Origin: Granulosicoccaceae bacterium
Lineage (GTDB): Bacteria > Pseudomonadota > Gammaproteobacteria > Granulosicoccales > Granulosicoccaceae
NCBI GenBank assembly: GCA_020629835.1
Contig: JAHDCO010000014.1
Location: 7,788 to 49,409, forward strand
Direction of reading: 5' to 3'
Length of the DNA: 41,622 nucleotides
Shown here: in pieces, positions 1-8,158 of the stretch
Layout of the letters: every line of letters begins with the position of its first letter
Numbering within the stretch: position 1 is the first letter of the stretch
Position numbers and translations under genes: made by a program
The notes under the pieces: model-generated
Told to the model about the DNA's origin: nothing
Database searches by the model: none
Seen by the model: only the letters and a program-made list of their open reading frames with translations

Positions 1-15
1 AACCGAAATACCGTT

Positions 16-498
16 CTAGCGCGGACTGAGCAAACGCGCCTTATCCCGTTGCCAGTCTCGCTCTTTAATCGTTGCCCGCTTGTCGTATTCCTTTTTACCC
101 TTAGCCAGGCCAATTTCCACTTTCACATTGCCGCGGTTCCAGTACAGCCGCATACCCACAATCGTGAAACCTTTACGCTCAACTGAGCCGATGAGTCTTG
201 CCAATTCACGCCGGTGCAGCAGGAGCTTTTTCGGCCGTTGAGAAACGGCGGCGTGGTGGGTTGAGGTACTTATTAGCGGCGTGACTCCGCAACCGTACAG
301 CCACGCTTCTCCGTTGCGAAGTTGCACAAACGCATCCGTCAGCTGGACTTTGCCGGCCCGCATACTTTTGACTTCCCAGCCTTGTAGAACCAGGCCGGCT
401 TCAAACTTCTCACTAATTTGATAATCAAAGGTGGCGCGTTTATTCTTCGCAATCTGGCCGTCTCCGACCTTCTTAACTGGTTTATTCTTCTTGCCCAT
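16..498 (-). CDS. smpB: SsrA-binding protein SmpB
   Basis: SmpB binds tmRNA and delivers it to stalled ribosomes for trans-translation. The 160-residue product has the usual size and the family's basic C-terminal tail that enters the mRNA channel (KGKKEYDKR followed by the helix IKERDWQRDKARLL). The N-terminal core contains the family stretch GWEVKSMRAGKVQL. The ATG at 498 is preferred over an upstream in-frame GTG at 543, because MGKKNK is a normal family start and the longer form would leave almost no room before the divergent ratA. The gene is head-to-head with ratA, as in many gammaproteobacteria. The tmRNA gene is not in the window. Confidence 0.97.
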   Translation of the reverse strand: MGKKNKPVKKVGDGQIAKNKRATFDYQISEKFEAGLVLQGWEVKSMRAGKVQLTDAFVQLRNGEAWLYGCGVTPLISTSTHHAAVSQRPKKLLLHRRELARLIGSVERKGFTIVGMRLYWNRGNVKVEIGLAKGKKEYDKRATIKERDWQRDKARLLSPR

Positions 499-545
499 TG
501 GGGAATTATACGTTTCCTCGTCGAAAGCGTTGTAACCGAGCACTT

Positions 546-980
546 ATGCCCATCATTGAACGATCTGCTTTAGTACCGTATTCCGCCGATGATATGTATC
601 TCATCGTGACGGACGTGGGTGCTTACCCAGAGTTTTTGCCATGGTGTTCCGGTGCCTCGGTGCAGTCGCAAACTGAGTCGGATCAGCAGGCGTCGGTGTC
701 AATTAACGCGGTGTTCTCACAAACTGAGTTCCAAACACGTAACCAGCTGGAACCGGGTGAAAAAATTACTATGCAGCTGGTGGAAGGCCCGTTTAAGTAC
801 TTGAAAGGCGAGTGGGACTTTAAGCAACTGGGCGATTCGGGCTGTAAAGTTACTTTGGTGGTGGATTTCGAATTTTCAAACCGTGTGCTTGGTCGAGCGA
901 TATCCCCGGTATTTACCAAAGTCTGCGACACACTGGTAGATGCGTTTATCAAGCGCGCTCACAGTCAGCTTAACTCCTAA
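546..980 (+). CDS. ratA: RatA / coenzyme Q-binding COQ10-like START-domain protein
   Basis: A 144-residue single-domain protein of the polyketide-cyclase/START family (COQ10 type). It begins MPIIERSALVPYSADD and contains YPEFLPWCSG, both typical of RatA/YfjG. Relatives bind hydrophobic ligands such as ubiquinone; E. coli RatA has also been reported to bind the 50S subunit and block 70S assembly. An in-frame start at 498 would overlap the smpB start codon and add a non-conserved leader, so the ATG at 546 is chosen. The rnfH gene follows about 30 bp downstream, the standard ratA-rnfH (ratAB) pair next to smpB. Confidence 0.93.
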   Translation: MPIIERSALVPYSADDMYLIVTDVGAYPEFLPWCSGASVQSQTESDQQASVSINAVFSQTEFQTRNQLEPGEKITMQLVEGPFKYLKGEWDFKQLGDSGCKVTLVVDFEFSNRVLGRAISPVFTKVCDTLVDAFIKRAHSQLNS

Positions 981-1011
981 CGGCCAGGTTGATTATGAGC
1001 GGAATCCCATC

Positions 1012-1332
1012 ATGATTTCCAAGACGTCTGTGGCCGAAACCCCTGCTGTAGAAGTTATCTTCGTAACCCCGCTACGAACTCAGCGGGTCAGTTTGTCTCT
1101 TAATCAACCCATGAGCGCTCGGGAGGCGGTTCGCTTGGCGGTGCTTCAAGGGCTTGATTTAGACGGTTTTAACATCACGCCTGAAGATGCACCCCTAGGG
1201 GTTTATGCGGAACGTGTATCTGATGATTACGAAGTTAAACCCGGTGACCGGGTTGAGATATATCGCCCGCTGCAACAAGATCCGATGGACCTACGCCGAC
1301 AGCGCGCCGCGCAATCACGATTGCGGCGCTAG
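1012..1332 (+). CDS. rnfH: RnfH family ubiquitin-like-fold protein (RatB)
   Basis: A 106-residue protein of the UPF0125/RnfH family, a small beta-grasp fold of unknown biochemical role. Family signatures are VEVIFVTPLRTQRVSL near the start and the end motif GDRVEIYRPLQQDPMDLRRQRA. The ATG at 1012 gives the normal family length and has a GCGGAA ribosome-binding site about 8 nt upstream; an in-frame start at 940 would lie inside ratA. It is probably cotranscribed with ratA. Its last 18 bases overlap the end of the convergent bamE gene. Confidence 0.92.
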   Translation: MISKTSVAETPAVEVIFVTPLRTQRVSLSLNQPMSAREAVRLAVLQGLDLDGFNITPEDAPLGVYAERVSDDYEVKPGDRVEIYRPLQQDPMDLRRQRAAQSRLRR

Positions 1333-1725
1333 GATTTCCCACCAACGCCGCTTCTGCGGGATAACTCCGGTTGTGGTGTCCGCGTTTGAGCTGATAGACG
1401 CAACCACGCCATTGTCGAAGCGCAGAGTGACACGACGCGCTTCGATGGCGAAGCCGGAAGGCCCCTTCGTGTAGGCGTAGTCCCACTGGTTTTCGTGAAA
1501 AGGTGATTGGCTAACCGGTGCACCGAGTAATGACTGAACCTCTGCCTGGCTCATCCCCACCTCAATGCGCGCGACCTGTTTTTCCGAGAGCAGGTTGCCT
1601 TGCTGAATCGTGATTTTGTGTGCGGGTGGCAGCCAAATCGGATCTCCACCGCACGCAGTAAGGCCAAAGCTCAAGCTGCAGGCTGCGATGGCGAGGAGGT
1701 GAACGGGCTTTTTAATCGCTTGCAT
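1315..1725 (-). CDS. bamE: Outer membrane protein assembly factor BamE (lipoprotein)
   Basis: BamE is the small lipoprotein of the BAM complex that inserts beta-barrel proteins into the outer membrane. The 136-residue product starts MQAIKKPVHLL, has a lipoprotein signal peptide ending in the lipobox LTAC with lipidated Cys25, and then the SmpA/OmlA domain with IEVGMSQAEVQSLLGAP and WDYAYTKG. An in-frame extension to 1785 would put the signal peptide inside the protein, so the ATG at 1725 is chosen. Its tail overlaps that of rnfH, the usual convergent neighbour. nadK ends 37 bp upstream of its start on the same strand, so the two may be cotranscribed. Confidence 0.93.
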   Translation of the reverse strand: MQAIKKPVHLLAIAACSLSFGLTACGGDPIWLPPAHKITIQQGNLLSEKQVARIEVGMSQAEVQSLLGAPVSQSPFHENQWDYAYTKGPSGFAIEARRVTLRFDNGVVASISSNADTTTGVIPQKRRWWEILAPQS

Positions 1726-1762
1726 AGTGGGAGTATCGTACAGATCGCACCGGTTTGCCGAA

Positions 1763-2623
1763 TCAACCCCAATTGAGTTTTTCACGCAGGATTCGGTGGT
1801 AGTCGTAGGTGGTGGGGTGCAACAGCGTAACTCGTTGAGATTTAACGCGTGTTTCTACCATGTCACCTAACGTAGCAGCCATATAAACTTGCCCGTCGCA
1901 TACCACCTGTGCTTCCATGACATTGTCGTCCCAGATGTGCACGCGGACCACGCTGCTGGCATCCACCATCAGCGGGCGTGAGGTGAGTGTGTGCGGGCAA
2001 ATCGGTTGCAGAATCACAGCGTCAATGGTGGGACCCACAATGGGTCCGCCGTTAGACAATGAGTACGCGGTAGAGCCCGATGGCGTTGCCATGATTAAAC
2101 CATCGGCGCGCTGATGTGTAACGAGAACATCATCTATGATGATGTCGAAATCCATGATTTGCAGTACGTCCTTCACTCTGACAACGGTGTCATTGAACGA
2201 GTAACTGGTGTTAATGCATTCCCCGTCCCGTAATATGCGCGTCTCAAGAATAATGCGTTGTTCGGCGTGATGTTCACCGTTAAGAATGTGAGTGAGTTGC
2301 TCCATGCCATCATTCGGCGGAACGTCGACAAGAAAACCCAGTCGTCCTCGATTAATGCCCACGAGCGGGACGTGGTAATCGACTAACTCACGAGCGGCGT
2401 GCAACAGGGTGCCGTCTCCGCCAATGACGATGGCTAAGTCACACCGTTCACCGATTTCAGATAGCGTAACCGCTGTCATGTCATCGGACAGCGGCTGAGC
2501 ACTTTTTTCAATCAGCGCATCGATCGACTGCGCCTCCAGAGCGTTCAGCACGTCTCGTAATGTTTGAGCAGCGCCATCATCGCCTTGTTTAACAATGATG
2601 CCTGCGGTTGAAAATTCAGTCAT
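1763..2623 (-). CDS. nadK: NAD kinase
   Basis: Phosphorylates NAD to NADP in the cytosol. The 286-residue protein matches the usual length and carries the diagnostic GGDGT motif at residues 68-72, followed by VGINRGRLGFL and the TPSGSTAYSLSNGGP substrate-binding segment. The ATG at 2623 starts MTEFSTAGIIVK, a normal family N terminus. It lies between mutS (30 bp upstream) and bamE (37 bp downstream) on the same strand, so mutS-nadK-bamE may form one transcription unit. Confidence 0.97.
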   Translation of the reverse strand: MTEFSTAGIIVKQGDDGAAQTLRDVLNALEAQSIDALIEKSAQPLSDDMTAVTLSEIGERCDLAIVIGGDGTLLHAARELVDYHVPLVGINRGRLGFLVDVPPNDGMEQLTHILNGEHHAEQRIILETRILRDGECINTSYSFNDTVVRVKDVLQIMDFDIIIDDVLVTHQRADGLIMATPSGSTAYSLSNGGPIVGPTIDAVILQPICPHTLTSRPLMVDASSVVRVHIWDDNVMEAQVVCDGQVYMAATLGDMVETRVKSQRVTLLHPTTYDYHRILREKLNWG

Positions 2624-2653
2624 AGCAGCAAGATAACACGTACACGGTGCGGC

Positions 2654-5269
2654 TCAGTGAGCAGAGGTTAAATCCTTTAGCTCAAATAAATGCTCTAAAG
2701 CGGCTCTAGGAGTGGTGTCATTTGGGTCCAAATTGGCCAGATAATCCACTATGGGGTGCGGGGCGGCGAATAGATCCAACTGAGGTGCGCTGGGTTCTGC
2801 TGCTGCGGGTAGAGGCCTTGAGGCTTCAAGTGGTGCTGGGTCGGCAATGTCTTGAGTTAGGTGTCTGGATTGTTTTTCCAGCGCTGACAAATGTGTTCTC
2901 GCCGTTTGCAATGCCGCCGCTGGTAACCCAGCCAGCTCGGCCACCTGAATGCCATAACTTTTGTTTGCCGCACCTTCTCTGACCTGGTGCATAAATACGA
3001 TTTTGCCATCGTGCTCCACGGCGTCCAGATGTACATTACGAATACTGTCCAGCCGCTCAGCCATATCGGTTAGTTCAAAATAATGCGTGGCAAACAAACA
3101 TAACGCGCCGTTTACTGTGGCCAGGTGCTCCGCCGCTGCGGTTGCCAACGCCAGACCATCAAACGTGCTCGTACCACGGCCAACTTCGTCCATGAGCACC
3201 AGGGATTCCGGGGTGGCGTTGTGCAAAATATTCGCTGTCTCAGTCATTTCCACCATGAAGGTTGATTGCCCACTGGCCAAGTCATCGGACGCGCCGATGC
3301 GTGTAAATATTCGATCAATGGGCCCAATGATGGCGCGGTTCGCGGGTACGTAACTGCCCACACACGCGAGCAATGTGATCAATGCGTTTTGACGCATGAA
3401 CGTAGACTTACCGCCCATGTTGGGACCGGTGACAATCAGCATGCGTTGTGATGCCGTCAGTAGTAATGAATTACCAACAAACGGATCGGTACTGATCGAC
3501 TCAACCACGGGGTGTCTGCCCAATTCGATATCGATGCCAGGTGTATCAACCAGTTCCGGTGCGCACCAATCTTCGTTGGCCGCCACCGTAGCTAATGACT
3601 GCAATGCATCGGATTGAGCAAATACATCGGCTATTCGAGTCAATTCGTTTAAGTGCGGCTGCAACCTGTCCAATAACTGTCGGTATAACTCTTTCTCGCG
3701 GGCCAGTGCTTTCTCTCTGGCACCGAGAACTTTGTCCTCGTGTTCTTTGAGTTCGGCAGTAATGTAACGCTCGGTGTTCTTAAGCGTTTGACGACGAATA
3801 AAATGTTCCGGTGCAGCTTCGTTTCGGCTGGTTTCAATGTAAAAGCCGTGCACACGGTTGTATCCAACCTTCAGTGAAGCTATGCCGGTTGCTTCCCGTT
3901 CACGCGTTTCGATACCTTTTAAAAAATCATCGGCGTTGGTGCTTAACGCATTCAGTTCATCCAGCTCAGCGTCGAAACCGGGTTTGATAAAACCGCCGTC
4001 TCGAATCGTCACTGGCGGTTCATCAACGATGGTGTTTACAAGTACTGCTTCGGCATCCGGCGCGTGTTCAACTGCTGTGGCCAACGCACGCCAAATCGGG
4101 TTTTGGCTAAGTACATCATGCACAGCCTGTCGGCTGGCCAGGCTGGATCGGAGTCTGTCGAGTTCTTTTGGTTGCACGGTTTTCAGGTGCACTCTTGTCA
4201 GGATACGTTCCATATCGCTAACCGATTTCAACGCATCCTGCATAGACTGCCATTGGCCATTTTCGATGAATGCGCGCACACGCGTTTGCCGCTCACGAAT
4301 CAGTTCGTGCAATCTCGATGGCTGCTCGATCCAGTCTTTTAATCGGCGCGCACCCATGGGTGTCACGGTGCGATTCATCACACCGAACAAGGTGTGTTGA
4401 AGCATGCCCGACTGACTTTGGGTTAATTCCAAGTGCCGCCGTGTTCCGGCGTCCAGGATGACCGTGTCGGCAGTCTGCGCAACCGACAGTGAGATAACCT
4501 GCCGTAGATCGCTGACGTGAGTTTCTTTCGCGTATCCCAATGCAACCGCTCCAGCGGCTATCGCTAACGGTTGATTGGCGCAACCGAAACCGTTGAGGTG
4601 TTGTGTTTTAAAGTGCTCGTTCAAGACGCTTGCTGCGCGCTCAGCATCAAACAACCACGGTGCGCGTTCGGTTATGGCCGTTTTGCTCAGGGTTTTGGCA
4701 AGTACGCTACCTTCCGCTACCAACACCTCGCTGGGATTCAGTCGGGCAAGCTCGGTTGCAAGTTCTTCATTGTCTCGAAGTTCCTGAACAATAAAACGTC
4801 CGCTGGCTACATCCAACGCCGCCAAGCCAAAGTTGTGCTCGCTTTTCGTGGCTCGTTTTTGCTGCTGGGTTTCAGCAATGGCCACTAGCCAAGCGGTTTG
4901 TTGGGCGTCCAACAGATGTTCTTCGGTCAAGGTGCCGGGTGTCACGATTCGCACGACTTCGCGTTTTACCGGGCCTTTTCCCGTGACATCACCGGTTTGT
5001 TCGCAAATAGCGACCGAGATACCCTGGCGCACCAGGCGGGCCAAATAATTATCCACAGCGTGATACGGAACGCCCGCCATGGGGATGGACTCACCCTCGT
5101 TTTTCCCACGCGCGGTTAAGGTGATATCCAGCAGCTCAGCTGCTTTTTTTGCGTCATCGAAGAAAAGCTCATAGAAATCTCCCATGCGATAGAACAACAG
5201 GTGATTGGGATGATTGGCTTTGATTCCGAGATACTGGCGCATCATCGGGGTGTGCGTGCTGGCGACCAT
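2654..5269 (-). CDS. mutS: DNA mismatch repair ATPase MutS
   Basis: Recognises base mismatches and starts mismatch repair with MutL. At 871 residues it is close to the E. coli protein (about 853). The N-terminal mismatch-binding domain shows [15 protein letters not shown] near residue 30, containing the Phe-x-Glu wedge (FYE). The C-terminal ATPase domain has Walker [10 protein letters not shown] at 615-623, the Walker B region [17 protein letters not shown], and the switch histidine in FATHYFELT. The last residues resemble the C-terminal tetramer region. It is divergent from pncC with 62 bp between the two starts, which must hold both promoters. Confidence 0.98.
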   Translation of the reverse strand: MVASTHTPMMRQYLGIKANHPNHLLFYRMGDFYELFFDDAKKAAELLDITLTARGKNEGESIPMAGVPYHAVDNYLARLVRQGISVAICEQTGDVTGKGPVKREVVRIVTPGTLTEEHLLDAQQTAWLVAIAETQQQKRATKSEHNFGLAALDVASGRFIVQELRDNEELATELARLNPSEVLVAEGSVLAKTLSKTAITERAPWLFDAERAASVLNEHFKTQHLNGFGCANQPLAIAAGAVALGYAKETHVSDLRQVISLSVAQTADTVILDAGTRRHLELTQSQSGMLQHTLFGVMNRTVTPMGARRLKDWIEQPSRLHELIRERQTRVRAFIENGQWQSMQDALKSVSDMERILTRVHLKTVQPKELDRLRSSLASRQAVHDVLSQNPIWRALATAVEHAPDAEAVLVNTIVDEPPVTIRDGGFIKPGFDAELDELNALSTNADDFLKGIETREREATGIASLKVGYNRVHGFYIETSRNEAAPEHFIRRQTLKNTERYITAELKEHEDKVLGAREKALAREKELYRQLLDRLQPHLNELTRIADVFAQSDALQSLATVAANEDWCAPELVDTPGIDIELGRHPVVESISTDPFVGNSLLLTASQRMLIVTGPNMGGKSTFMRQNALITLLACVGSYVPANRAIIGPIDRIFTRIGASDDLASGQSTFMVEMTETANILHNATPESLVLMDEVGRGTSTFDGLALATAAAEHLATVNGALCLFATHYFELTDMAERLDSIRNVHLDAVEHDGKIVFMHQVREGAANKSYGIQVAELAGLPAAALQTARTHLSALEKQSRHLTQDIADPAPLEASRPLPAAAEPSAPQLDLFAAPHPIVDYLANLDPNDTTPRAALEHLFELKDLTSAH

Positions 5270-5331
5270 GCCCGAAAGTGTAACGAATCAACCATAATCC
5301 GTGCTTCTAAAACACTTCTTAAGAGCCACGC

Positions 5332-5886
5332 TTGACTGTACAAGACCCTGAGCAACCCAGGAATCATCTAGAACCTGAGGGTGTCAATGCCGCATCGATT
5401 CAGCGAATCGCAGAAGAGCTCGCCGATCGCCTCGTGCGCTTACAGCTCTCGATTACGACCGCAGAATCCTGCACGGGTGGATTGATTGCCGCCGAATTAA
5501 CCAGCCTGTCGGGCAGCTCTGCGTTTTTTCACAGCGGCATCGTTAGCTACAGCAACGAAGCTAAGCGCAGACTACTGGATGTGCCAGCCAGTGAACTGGC
5601 GGCTCACGGTGCTGTAAGCGCACCGGTTGTTGAAGCGATGGCCGCTGGTGCTTGCCACAGGGAAAACGCTGACATCGCTATTGCCGTAAGCGGTATCGCA
5701 GGCCCCAGTGGCGGCAGTGCAGAAAAACCGGTTGGTACGGTCTGGCTTGGGTGGTCGTTCCTGCGTCAGGGCAGACGCTGTGTTGAGTCCGAAGTCTTTT
5801 GTTTTTCCGGTGATCGGCGCGCGGTTCGTCAGGCGGCGGTGTTTGAAGCGCTGCGTGGTACCATCGCGCGGTTACCAGCATCGTAA
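5332..5886 (+). CDS. pncC: Nicotinamide-nucleotide amidase (CinA C-terminal domain)
   Basis: A stand-alone CinA_C protein of 184 residues. PncC hydrolyses NMN to nicotinate mononucleotide and ammonia in pyridine-nucleotide recycling. The catalytic motif TAESCTGG is at 43-50 (nucleophile Ser46), followed by SYSNEAK and the glycine-rich GIAGPSGG. The start is a TTG at 5332 with AAGAG six bases upstream; no in-frame ATG or GTG was found before the conserved region. The gene stands upstream of recA, the same arrangement as pncC-recA-recX-alaS in E. coli, but here a small coiled-coil gene separates it from recA. Confidence 0.92.
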   Translation: MTVQDPEQPRNHLEPEGVNAASIQRIAEELADRLVRLQLSITTAESCTGGLIAAELTSLSGSSAFFHSGIVSYSNEAKRRLLDVPASELAAHGAVSAPVVEAMAAGACHRENADIAIAVSGIAGPSGGSAEKPVGTVWLGWSFLRQGRRCVESEVFCFSGDRRAVRQAAVFEALRGTIARLPAS

Positions 5887-5908
5887 AACCGATAGGGAAA
5901 AAGACGCC

Positions 5909-6259
5909 ATGATGGGGTTGTCAGGTCAAGCAAAGTCAAGATCCAGCCGCCTTGGGCTTGCGGTTGGCGTGCTCTGTTTTGCACTGCTAGGTGCAGGTAG
6001 CGCTATGGCACAGCAATCAATGACCGTTGAAGAGCTCGAAGCCTATATCGAAAAGAAAAAACAGGCGCTGCAAAACGCAGTTGAGCAGCGTGATGCCACG
6101 CTGAAAGAGCAGGAGGCCATCGAAAAGCAGCGTGAAGAACAGCAGGCCCGTCAACAACAAATTGAACAAGAATTGCGCGAATTATGTGAGCAGCGAGAGA
6201 CAACTGAACCCGGATCGCTGCAAGCTTGCCTGGAAGAGATGAACATCGCAGCCGAGTGA
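5909..6259 (+). CDS. Small exported coiled-coil protein, function unknown
   Basis: A 116-residue protein not assigned to a named family. It has a signal peptide (basic start, hydrophobic GLAVGVLCFALLGAG, cleavage after SAMA near residue 34). This is followed by an uninterrupted Glu/Gln/Lys-rich helix from about 40 to 95, predicted as a coiled coil, and a short acidic tail with two cysteines (LCEQRE and QACLEE) that could form a disulfide. The ATG at 5909 has a GGGA ribosome-binding site and a second Met follows at once. It lies 22 bp after pncC and upstream of recA, so it is probably cotranscribed with pncC. The product is likely periplasmic. Confidence 0.75.
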   Translation: MMGLSGQAKSRSSRLGLAVGVLCFALLGAGSAMAQQSMTVEELEAYIEKKKQALQNAVEQRDATLKEQEAIEKQREEQQARQQQIEQELRELCEQRETTEPGSLQACLEEMNIAAE

Positions 6260-6428
6260 ATCTTCCTCGATGGGCGCGTGAATGACGCCTTCGATGGAAT
6301 ACTGAAAAAATTACCAGTAGTTCTCATTTTTGCGCTAAGCTTTGTGCATCGAGTGTGAAATACTGTTCGTCAGTTGCTGCAGGACGCAATAACACTCACT
6401 TATTACGAGACATCGACGGAGAAAGATA

Positions 6429-7487
6429 GTGGACAACAATCGCAAAAAAGCGCTTACCGCTGCACTAGGGCAGATTGAAAAGCAATTTGGCAAAGGCGCC
6501 ATCATGCGCATGGGCGATTCAACTGATACTCGGGATATCGACGTTATATCAACCGGCTCTCTGGGGCTGGACGTCGCTTTGGGTATAGGCGGTTTACCTC
6601 GCGGGCGTGTATGCGAGATCTATGGGCCGGAGAGCTCGGGTAAAACGACGTTGACCTTGCAGGTCGTCGCACAATGTCAGAAGGCAGGCGGCACAGCGGC
6701 CTTCGTTGATGCTGAACACGCGCTTGACCCAACCTATGCGGCCAAGCTTGGCGTCAACGTGGATGATTTGTTGATTTCTCAGCCGGATACGGGCGATCAG
6801 GCCCTGGAAATAACCGACATGCTGGTTCGGTCGGGTGGGGTTGACGTCATCATTGTAGATTCAGTAGCAGCCCTTACACCGAAAGCCGAAATTGAAGGGG
6901 ATATGGGGGATTCGCACGTTGGCTTACATGCCCGTTTGATGTCCCAGGCGCTGCGTAAGCTCACGTCCAATATCAAACGAACCAACACGCTGGTTATCTT
7001 CATCAACCAAATTCGCATGAAAATCGGTGTGATGTTTGGAAGTCCGGAAACAACCACCGGTGGTAATGCATTGAAGTTCTATTCATCCGTGCGCATGGAT
7101 ATCCGCCGCATTGGCGCCATCAAAAAAGCGGACGAAATTGTGGGTAATGAAACCCGGGTGAAGGTCGTTAAGAACAAAATGGCGCCACCGTTCAGACAAA
7201 CGGAATTTGAAATTCTCTACGGTGAGGGCACGTCTCGCGAGGGTGAACTTATTGACTTAGGTGTGCAGCACAACCTGGTCAACAAGGCGGGTGCCTGGTA
7301 CAGCTACAAAGAAGATCGAATCGGGCAGGGCAAGGAGAATGTTCGCACGTACTTGAAAGAGAACCCCGCCATAGCCGATGAGATTGAAAAGAATTTGAGA
7401 GCAATCCTGCTCTCATCGCCTGCGGACAAGGACGCTGAAGGCAAAAAGGGCAGTGAGGAGGAAAAAGGCGAGCTCGAAGAAGCCTAA
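6429..7487 (+). CDS. recA: Recombinase RecA
   Basis: The central homologous recombination and SOS coprotease protein. The 352-residue product has Walker A GPESSGKT at 66-73, the VDAEHALDP segment, loop L1 around EGDMGDSH, the [15 protein letters not shown] core and loop L2 around [16 protein letters not shown]. The C terminus is acidic and lysine-rich, as usual. It starts with GTG at 6429, with GGAG seven bases upstream. The 169-bp leader holds its promoter, but no CTGT-N8-ACAG LexA box was recognised there. An inverted repeat between recA and recX probably attenuates read-through. Confidence 0.99.
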   Translation: MDNNRKKALTAALGQIEKQFGKGAIMRMGDSTDTRDIDVISTGSLGLDVALGIGGLPRGRVCEIYGPESSGKTTLTLQVVAQCQKAGGTAAFVDAEHALDPTYAAKLGVNVDDLLISQPDTGDQALEITDMLVRSGGVDVIIVDSVAALTPKAEIEGDMGDSHVGLHARLMSQALRKLTSNIKRTNTLVIFINQIRMKIGVMFGSPETTTGGNALKFYSSVRMDIRRIGAIKKADEIVGNETRVKVVKNKMAPPFRQTEFEILYGEGTSREGELIDLGVQHNLVNKAGAWYSYKEDRIGQGKENVRTYLKENPAIADEIEKNLRAILLSSPADKDAEGKKGSEEEKGELEEA

Positions 7488-7501
7488 CGCCTTATCCAGT
7501 G

Positions 7502-7545
7502 CTTGGCAGGCGGTGAATCGTTCCCCAGAAAAGTCGCCTGCCAAG
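7502..7545 (+). terminator. recA-recX intergenic hairpin (attenuating terminator)
   Basis: A perfect 11-bp inverted repeat, CTTGGCAGGCG at 7502-7512 and CGCCTGCCAAG at 7535-7545, separated by 22 nt. It is followed by a modest T-rich stretch (TTCATTTCG). It sits just after the recA stop. In E. coli a stem-loop in the same place lets only a fraction of recA transcripts continue into recX; the same role is inferred here. Confidence 0.7.
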
Positions 7546-7590
7546 TTCATTTCGTAACCCCCACCAACCCTTGCGTTAAGGAGACCCTCG

Positions 7591-8103
7591 GTGAGCGCCG
7601 TACCCGCACATGAGCATGACGAAGAGTCGGCAGAGGTATATCGGCAGGCCTACTTACAGGCCGTCAAGTTGCTTGTTACGCGAGAGCATACGCGGCTGGA
7701 AATAGAAACCAAGCTGGCCAAAAAGCAGGTTCCGTGTCACATCATTGACCGAGTGCTTGAACAGCTCCAGCGTGAGGGGTATCAGTGCGATGTGCGTTTT
7801 GCCACGCTGTTTACTGAGCAGCGGCAGCGAAAGGGTTTTGGACCGCTGTCTATTCGAGCAAAGCTGCAAGAGCGAGGTGTTGAGCGTTCGGTCATAGCCG
7901 ATGTTATCGATGGCCTGGATACCGACTGGGGTGCTCAAGCGGCAGAAGCGCTGCGTCGCAGGTTCAGTGCAGACGAACTGACGGATGATTCACAAAGACA
8001 ACGTAGCCGGGTAGCCCGATTCCTTCAATCCCGTGGGTTTTCACCCAGCATTGCCCGCAGGGCACTGGATAATTGTTTGAACGAGCTGTCTGACGAAACC
8101 TGA
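7591..8103 (+). CDS. recX: Regulatory protein RecX
   Basis: RecX binds RecA filaments and limits recombinase activity. The 170-residue product is alpha-helical and shows the three-helix repeats of the family, for example [32 protein letters not shown] and the final [17 protein letters not shown]. It starts with GTG at 7591 behind a strong AAGGAG site seven bases upstream. It follows recA by 103 bp across the hairpin, and alaS follows 55 bp later. Confidence 0.93.
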   Translation: MSAVPAHEHDEESAEVYRQAYLQAVKLLVTREHTRLEIETKLAKKQVPCHIIDRVLEQLQREGYQCDVRFATLFTEQRQRKGFGPLSIRAKLQERGVERSVIADVIDGLDTDWGAQAAEALRRRFSADELTDDSQRQRSRVARFLQSRGFSPSIARRALDNCLNELSDET

Positions 8104-8119
8104 ACATGAGCTAACTGGC

Positions 8120-8157
8120 TACAATTGTAGGGTTTTTCGATTACGTGCAGAAACCCT
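8120..8157 (+). promoter_or_regulatory. Putative alaS promoter -10 and leader inverted repeat
   Basis: TACAAT at 8120-8125 matches five of six bases of a -10 box and overlaps the palindrome ACAATTGT. No convincing -35 is seen. A 7-bp inverted repeat, AGGGTTT at 8129-8135 and AAACCCT at 8151-8157, ends one base before the alaS ATG. No Shine-Dalgarno sequence is visible. The inferred transcript start (about 8132) would fall inside the left arm. Confidence 0.4.
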
Positions 8158-8158
8158 C

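Noticed and set aside
3858-4400. 180-codon plus-strand frame
   Set aside because: Lies wholly inside mutS on the opposite strand, with biased Ser/Thr/Arg composition typical of a shadow frame.
6260-6428. Search for a LexA operator at recA
   Set aside because: CTGTTCGTCAGTTGC near 6363 has one CTGT half but no matching ACAG at the right spacing, so no operator is called.
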